Shown here: piece by piece, positions 58,932-64,000 of the stretch
Position numbering within the stretch: position 1 is the stretch's first letter
Layout: every line of letters starts with the position of its first letter
DNA from: Symbiodinium microadriaticum
Lineage: Eukaryota > Sar > Dinophyceae > Suessiales > Symbiodiniaceae
Direction of reading: 5' to 3'
DNA: 64,000 nt
NCBI GenBank assembly: GCA_001939145.1
Contig: LSRX01000664.1
Coordinates: 303,816-367,815, forward strand
Position numbers and translations under genes: made by a program
The notes under the pieces: generated by a model
Database searches by the model: none
Told to the model about the DNA's origin: nothing
Seen by the model: only the letters and a program-made list of their open reading frames with translations

Positions 58932-59738
58932 TTATTGATTCCCCCATGCCGCCAGCCTCTGCACGACCTTCTCAAGCTCTCGTCTCACGGTTGGAACTGT
59001 GAGTCCACAGCCAACCTTAGCATGTGCGTTGCTTTTGACTTTGGCCAATTTGCAGCACTGTAAGAACTGCTGACTGTATACCGCCTTGGTTGCCTTCATT
59101 GCGCATGCGTTGCCGACTTCATCTTGGCATCGGGCTTCCAGGCAAACAACGCTGAGGCCTCCACAAGGCACATGAGCGCTTTTGCGATTCACTCGCAACA
59201 GAAGGCTGTTGTGCCAAGTTGCTACTAACATCCGGCCGCGATGCCAAGCTATTGACCCACGCATCGTACCTGTCCGAGGCACGAACCCCCGACAGAGGAA
59301 AACTAACCGCATGCTACGAGTTGTGACTGGATTCATCCCTCGCCTGGTGTTCTGTGCCCCTCGTCGTGCCCGTGAGAATCCCTGGCAAATCTGACACGTC
59401 AAAGTTTCGACTCCAACAAAATCAAGAAACACTGTTCAACTTAGCGTGAATCCGTCTGATTGTGAAGCCTTCAGGACATCAGCCCCAACCCTCGGGCTCT
59501 CCACCAAGTGCAAGCGTGCCATAACCTGCAGAATCCCCACCAAACATCTGCACGTTGGGTCTGGCGACTGCCTGGGCGGAAGCCAAGCACTGCCGTGACG
59601 CTCAAACTCTCCCCATTTTCCGGCCTTGCACTTCGGGCAGCTTGGCAACACCTGGGCCAATCGGCGAGGAAAGCTGGGGGGCATGAGGAGGCTGGCCAAG
59701 CACGCGTTTGAGCTTGCTGAATCTTGCCTCTCTCTCAT
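58932..59738 (-). other. Two unidentified open frames (58,932-59,432 and 59,436-59,738)
   Basis: The first (166 codons) contains TLTCQICQGFSRARR and ends TVPTVRRELEKVVQRLAAWG. The second contains CPKCKAGKWGEF, a possible zinc-binding cysteine pair. They sit end to end on the minus strand and could be parts of one gene. No family assignment. Confidence 0.3.
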
Positions 59739-60042
59739 TCTGCATGAGGAATGCCGGCTAACTGAACATACTCTGGGGGGTTTAAGCTACCATTCACTGT
59801 GGATTCATCAGACCGAAAAGCCCCATCTGCCGATCCATTGGTAAAATGGATATGATAAAACCGCAACTCTCACAAGCTGACGAAGAGCTAGTTGCTAGCT
59901 CGTGACGAGCTTTTCGTGTGGTCAGCTTTTCGAGATTGCTTCACAACCTGACGTTAATTGACCCTCAGAACCATCACGGGAGTCTTGAAAGCAAGACTCA
60001 CCATGAGCCTGTACGGACGAAGACAAGTTCCTAGCTAACGAC

Positions 60043-60420
60043 GAGTTATCCAAAACCTGCTGAAGGTGCAGCGCCTCTTCTTGGTCGACGGGCGAACGGC
60101 ACTGCGCCCGGCCGGCCCCTGAACATGGTGCCGGTGCCGGGGCGCACTTCTGCGCCCGCCCGCCCAGGGGGGCGAGTGCCGGTCGGTATATAAAGTGGCA
60201 TGAGAGTGAAAGATATTAAGGAAGTCGAAAAGGCGATCGACGCAGCCCGGTCGATCGCGGAGCTGGTCCCTACGCGCATAAATGCGCTACACAAAGCTAT
60301 CGATGAGTTAGCCAAAACTTGATTGTGCAGTACCCCTTGTTGGTCGAAGCGCGAACTGCTCCCGGTGCCGGGTGCGCCATTCTGTCCCCGGCTCGCGCAT
60401 CCCCACAAGGCGCCTGCACC
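60043..60420. repeat. Tandem duplication with ~265-bp period
   Basis: GAGTTATCCAAAACCTG at 60,043 and GAGTTAGCCAAAACTTG at 60,307 start two related stretches, each with TTGGTCGA and a GCGAACNGC-type block followed by GGTGCCGG and GCGC-rich DNA. Identity is moderate. The small ORF at 60,200-60,322 spans the junction. Confidence 0.65.
60200..60322 (+). CDS. Small 40-residue helical ORF in a tandem duplication
   Basis: An ATG at 60,200 opens 40 codons to TGA at 60,320. The peptide alternates charged and hydrophobic residues (VKDIKEVEKAIDAARSIAE, then INALHKAIDELAKT), as in a coiled coil. A TATATAAAG string lies just upstream. A related C-terminal end occurs at 60,043-60,062, and a diverged relative at 61,083-61,170. 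It could be a real micro-peptide or a scrap of an element ORF. Confidence 0.3.
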   Translation: MRVKDIKEVEKAIDAARSIAELVPTRINALHKAIDELAKT

Positions 60421-60559
60421 CTACCAAACAAAGCCTCTCATGCGCTGGGTGACAACGAGGGGGCGTGGACCGTCGTCCAACCCTCAGCCCTGGTGTGAAA
60501 GTCGTCGGTTTTGGAAATGGCGTCCGAGACCTTGGCCTCAGGCGGCGCGCGCTGATGCC

Positions 60560-60760
60560 GTGTGTGCCGCGAAGCCCCGAAACGAATGAATGAAGGCGAT
60601 CCACCGCCGCGCGAAGGTCACCAACAAGAGGACCTGCGCGAGGGTCTCCAAGACGTATATGAAGGTCTTCCCAGCCGCAAACGGTTCCAGGAGCTCGGGC
60701 CTAGTTGTGCCGTCCGGGCGCACACACTTGATGGAGACACACTCACGCCTCCAACTCGCC
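60560..60760 (-). pseudogene. RNase H-like retroelement fragment, copy C
   Basis: The minus strand reads FAAGKTFIYVLETLAQVLLL then VTFARRWIAFIHSF. This aligns with LFTATKAFIYVLEILAQV and the following segment of copy A near 28,700. The match ends abruptly on both sides, so it is a truncated relic. Upstream to about 60,945 the frame stays open but is unlike copy A. Confidence 0.6.
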
Positions 60761-61082
60761 CGCCGAGTCGATGTCGGCTGCCGGCGGCCCCCACAGCGCA
60801 AAATCCTCCGGCGAGAAGGTTCGAAGGGCGGAGGCAAGCTCAGAGTCCAGCCGGGAGCGCCCCAGACGGGACCGGTGAATGGCCGGCGTAGGCGAAGCGG
60901 GGACCTCCACGGTCTCGCCAGTGCCAGGAGAGGTGTCCGCCCCATGGCACGATGCCGTCGGCGCCGAAGTCAAAATGGTGCTGGCATCGACCCCGCCATA
61001 CTCAGCGAGCTCCGCAGCGAAAGCAGCCCAGGAGTCGAATGCCATGACGACGGCGAAAAGGGGTGAAAGGCGAGAGGCCAAA

Positions 61083-61170
61083 TCGAAAAGGCGATCGAGC
61101 GGAGACGCTGCCCCCGGTCGACCGCGGATGCATAAATGCATCACACAACAACAAAGACCTAACCACAGCT
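61083..61170. repeat. Diverged relative of the 60.2-kb small-ORF unit
   Basis: Shares TCGAAAAGGCGATCGA, the CCCGGTCGA string and ATAAATGC with 60,226-60,295, but the reading frame is broken. Confidence 0.55.
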
Positions 61171-61179
61171 GGCAGGTAT

Positions 61180-62160
61180 GGCGAATAACCGAAAAGGACA
61201 CTGCTTTTCGAAACGAGACTTCTGCACATGGACTAGCAAGACGTGACGTCAAAAGCCTCGAGAATGCCAACACCCAGTACAAGACAAAAAAAATACACCA
61301 GCGAAGACCCCAAACAGATTGCATCGAATCACGCCGGTTCAAGTTAGGCAATATTTTTTCGCAGAAGAAGAATGGGTTGTGACAAAAAAATAACTCGTGG
61401 GTGAAAAACACCACCATGCTCGCAAGCAGCATCTGAGCGAGCTATGTTTTCATTCGAGTTCAAGCACTAGGACGCAACACCCCCTTCCGCCAAGTCTTCC
61501 AAGGCACTGCATGTTGTCCCTCCCCAGCACCCTTCACGTTTTGCAAGCGACAACTTCCGTAAAGAGCAAAAACACCTCTTTCGCAGTAAGCGACGGCAAA
61601 CGCATCCAGTGCTTCTGTGCCCTTCCATGGAGCAACTGCCTTCCGCAGCCCTTCCGCGTGGCTGCACACACATGTTCCAAGAGAGATTTCCGGATCGAAT
61701 CAAAAATTTGTGTCTATCTAAAGACTTTCGTCAAGAGACGGAACAAAGCAGACGCTGATCATCTGTGTTAAACATTGCGGACTGGGCTGCTCTCTTTGCA
61801 TCTCGAACAGTTTTGGAAATTGCAATGTAGATTCAGTGGCGAAGCCAAGCTTCCTTACAAGTAGCTTGGATTGACTGGAAGATTTCAAGGCCAGCGCTCC
61901 CTGCACTCGATGGGTATGGGGATCCTCTGCCAGGCAGAGGTCAGCCGGCGCCTGTAAAAAGCCAAGACCCCTCTGTCGGCGTTCGCAGTTCGCATCGCAT
62001 TCGCTCCGAGTGCCTTCCACACGTCCGGGCAGCAAGGCTTGGAGCACTGGAGCCATTTCACGGCACCGTGGACCTCGGAGCACACCGACGAAGCCCGCTC
62101 TGGTCGGGTCCTCAACATGCCCAACCTCGAGGACGCGGTCCGCCGAGGTCCCCGAAGAAA
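61180..62160. other. Unassigned region
   Basis: Short open frames on both strands only. Minus 61,885-62,169 contains CSEVHGAVKWLQCSKPC, which could be an exon, but no family is evident. Confidence 0.25.
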
Positions 62161-62165
62161 TCCTC

Positions 62166-62558
62166 TCAAGGGAGGGACGCAGGGCAGACCGCTTTCAGAG
62201 TCGCAAGCGGAAGCGACTTGGGGGCAGCCGGTCCAGTGAGTGTCGATGTTGGAGGTGAAGGAGAAGAAACCGAAAGGACATCTCTGACCTGCAAACTATC
62301 CGTGCACTTAGCCCCAGCCAACAGTAAGCAGTCACAAGCAGTCTTCACTGTCTTTGTGCTCAGTGAAGTGAAAATGCTACAGATTGCGGCAGCCCCCTGC
62401 AATACCCCAATCGCCAGCACAAAGACTGCAGCAGCTGCAGTGCTTCGAGAGAAGCCCACACCAATCTTCACTGCATCTTGAGTTCTGGCCGTGATGTGCA
62501 GTTTTTTGAGCGCTTTGATTTGGTCGCGCGACCTTGAGAGAGCTGTAGACTCCAGCAC
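62166..62558 (-). CDS. Uncharacterised exon with a hydrophobic helix
   Basis: Reads SRDQIKALKKLHITARTQ, then TAAAAVFVLAIGVLQGAAAI (a candidate membrane helix), then STKTVKTACDCLLLAGAKC. Texture is good up to about 62,290, after which a Ser/Pro-rich tail may be intron. No family recognised. Confidence 0.35.
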   Translation of the reverse strand: MLESTALSRSRDQIKALKKLHITARTQDAVKIGVGFSRSTAAAAVFVLAIGVLQGAAAICSIFTSLSTKTVKTACDCLLLAGAKCTDSLQVRDVLSVSSPSPPTSTLTGPAAPKSLPLATLKAVCPASLP

Positions 62559-62992
62559 TCATGTGCGGCTGCACACCGCCAACGATCTTCTTCGGCACAA
62601 GGCACCGGCCATGACCAAATCTATAAAACTTCCTGTTGGAGTGGCCTGCGGCACCCGAAAGCGGATTCCGTTTTGGTATCCACCAGGGACTGCCTGTGGG
62701 CGTCACTCAAAACATTAGCTGGTTAGCTGGCTATAGCATGTGAGACATCTGAGACATCCGAGGATCGCAACCACTTTCCGGACTGTCTGGATGTGTCTCG
62801 CTTGGGCAGGGGATCGAGTTGCTGACACACAGGATTTTGTCAGTGGAAATGGGCCACCCTCAACTCTGTGAGAATTTTGTGAACCCGGAAGCAGCAGCTG
62901 CAATGTCTGAAAAGTCTCTGTCACCCTCTCTGCGGCTGAAGCCAGTCGTGCGGGATGACAAGCCAAAGGAAAATGCAAGATGGGCGGTGTCG

Positions 62993-63822
62993 TTATGAAA
63001 AACGTAGGAAAAGCTGGCGCTGGCTTAGACAGCTAGCAGCCATGCCTCTATGGTCGATTGTCAGCCGACCCGGGATCCAACAGCCTCTTGTCAGAGTCTT
63101 ATTGTTGCGAGCACGGCTCTTGGCCTCTCGCACTAGACTTGGTCGTGCCGTGGCGGCAAATCGTTCACGGGTGGCCGTGAAAAGCTCCACATCTGCATGG
63201 GTTGACCACTGGGATGGCCCAAGAAGCGCCACCTGAACGAAGCTGTTTCGAAATTTTCGAAGCTTGAGGCAAAGATTGGTGGGGCGATGCGGGCCAGGGG
63301 AGTTTCGCCTGCCGTGCGTCAATCTGCACATGGAGACCCAGTCCTTGAGCAGAGCATGCAGACCGTCATATCGACACATCAAACCAAGCTTTTGCCTTAA
63401 CTCTCATCCAGGTGAGGATCGTAAGAGTCGGCATTGTTTTTGTTGGGCAGTAACATCGGTCCAGCCCAAATTCCTGCGGGCTAGGAAGGTCTCGAAGGCT
63501 CTGCTGCAAACGACGCTGGCACGCTGCCTGATGGGACGTCCAGCTCATACATCTCGTCCATGCTTGTTAAAAGCAGAGCCTGAAAAAGACATGGCGGTCT
63601 ATGATCAGTTTCGAACAACACCGTGGGACAATAAATGACCTTGATTTGACACTGGCTGCAAGGCTGGTAGTTCAGCGCAGAATGGGCACTAGAAACGAGA
63701 CACTGTATGTATCGTAGTGGTCTTGTCAGCAGCTTGTGATGCAGTCGCACTGTAATGACACCGTAGTTCATTACTTGGCCGTCGTTACAGCAGATAATGG
63801 GGCCCTGCGGCTGGGTGTACAT
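62993..63822 (-). other. Unidentified exon candidates
   Basis: The minus strand at 63,080-63,235 reads QVALLGPSQWSTHADVELF and FAATARPSLVREAKSRARN, protein-like. At 63,650-63,800, DGQVMNYGVITVRLHHKLL is another candidate. No family is recognised; splice joins are not resolved. Confidence 0.25.
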
Positions 63823-63934
63823 GGCTATGTCGAATTATATCTTCTGTGTACCTCACACTTGACCCAAACTCAACTTATGAATGAAGCACGATGCTCATGT
63901 TCGCGCGGCTATCATTGCCGCATGAGTGAGTGAA

Positions 63935-64000
63935 TAAGTGAGTGAGTGGGATGGGATGGGATGGGATGGGATGGGATGGGATGGGATGGGATGGGATGGG
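63935..64000. repeat. TGGGA pentanucleotide microsatellite at the window edge
   Basis: Preceded by GAGTGAGTGAG, then about ten perfect TGGGA units continuing past the window. G-rich on the plus strand, so it could form a quadruplex. Confidence 0.95.

Noticed and set aside
1-64000. tRNA, rRNA, riboswitch and Rho-independent terminator signals
   Set aside because: I looked for cloverleaf B-box motifs, rRNA cores and hairpin-T runs and saw none I could support by eye.

Overview
The window looks like nuclear DNA of a dinoflagellate, probably a Symbiodiniaceae-type alga. The evidence is: genes cut into many small exons whose introns start with GC or GA about as often as GT and end in AG, usually followed by G; a Ty1/copia gag-protease and several reverse-transcriptase/RNase H remnants that resemble the element families common in dinoflagellate genomes; long triplet microsatellites; and every confidently recognised gene or element on the minus strand, as in dinoflagellate unidirectional gene arrays. 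The species call is inference. I saw no bacterial operon, no tRNA or rRNA gene and no CRISPR array.

Layout. About 11,340 down to position 1 (minus) is a P5-type cation-transporting ATPase, cut off at its 3' end by the window edge; its actuator, phosphorylation, TGD and GDGxND motifs are all readable in separate exons. 11,740-13,970 is triplet and tetranucleotide microsatellite with an assembly gap. 14,000-16,600 holds unidentified minus-strand exon candidates. 17,040-18,605 is a broken retroelement in which a tyrosine-recombinase-like segment abuts a reverse transcriptase. 18,600-27,100 has several unidentified minus-strand exon candidates. 27,799-29,450 and 47,225-49,973 are two decayed copies of one retroelement family with an RNase H-like end, followed by tandem ~270-300 bp repeats and sharing the same termini. 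31,600-36,370 is AT-richer, with (CATA)n arrays and an unidentified segment. 36,377-39,811 is a Ty1/copia derivative (gag and protease only) between two ~155 bp direct repeats. 40,000-47,200 is mostly unassigned. 51,924-57,293 is a complete glutathione reductase gene with about 28 exons. 57,300-64,000 holds unidentified exon candidates, a third RNase H fragment and a small duplicated ORF.

Functionally only two host genes can be named: a P5 ATPase (endomembrane transporter) and glutathione reductase (NADPH-dependent recycling of glutathione). Nothing in the sequence ties them into one pathway. The rest is mobile-element debris, microsatellite and unassigned sequence. Exon joins were made by eye from reading frame, splice signals and family motifs; a spliced transcript would settle them.
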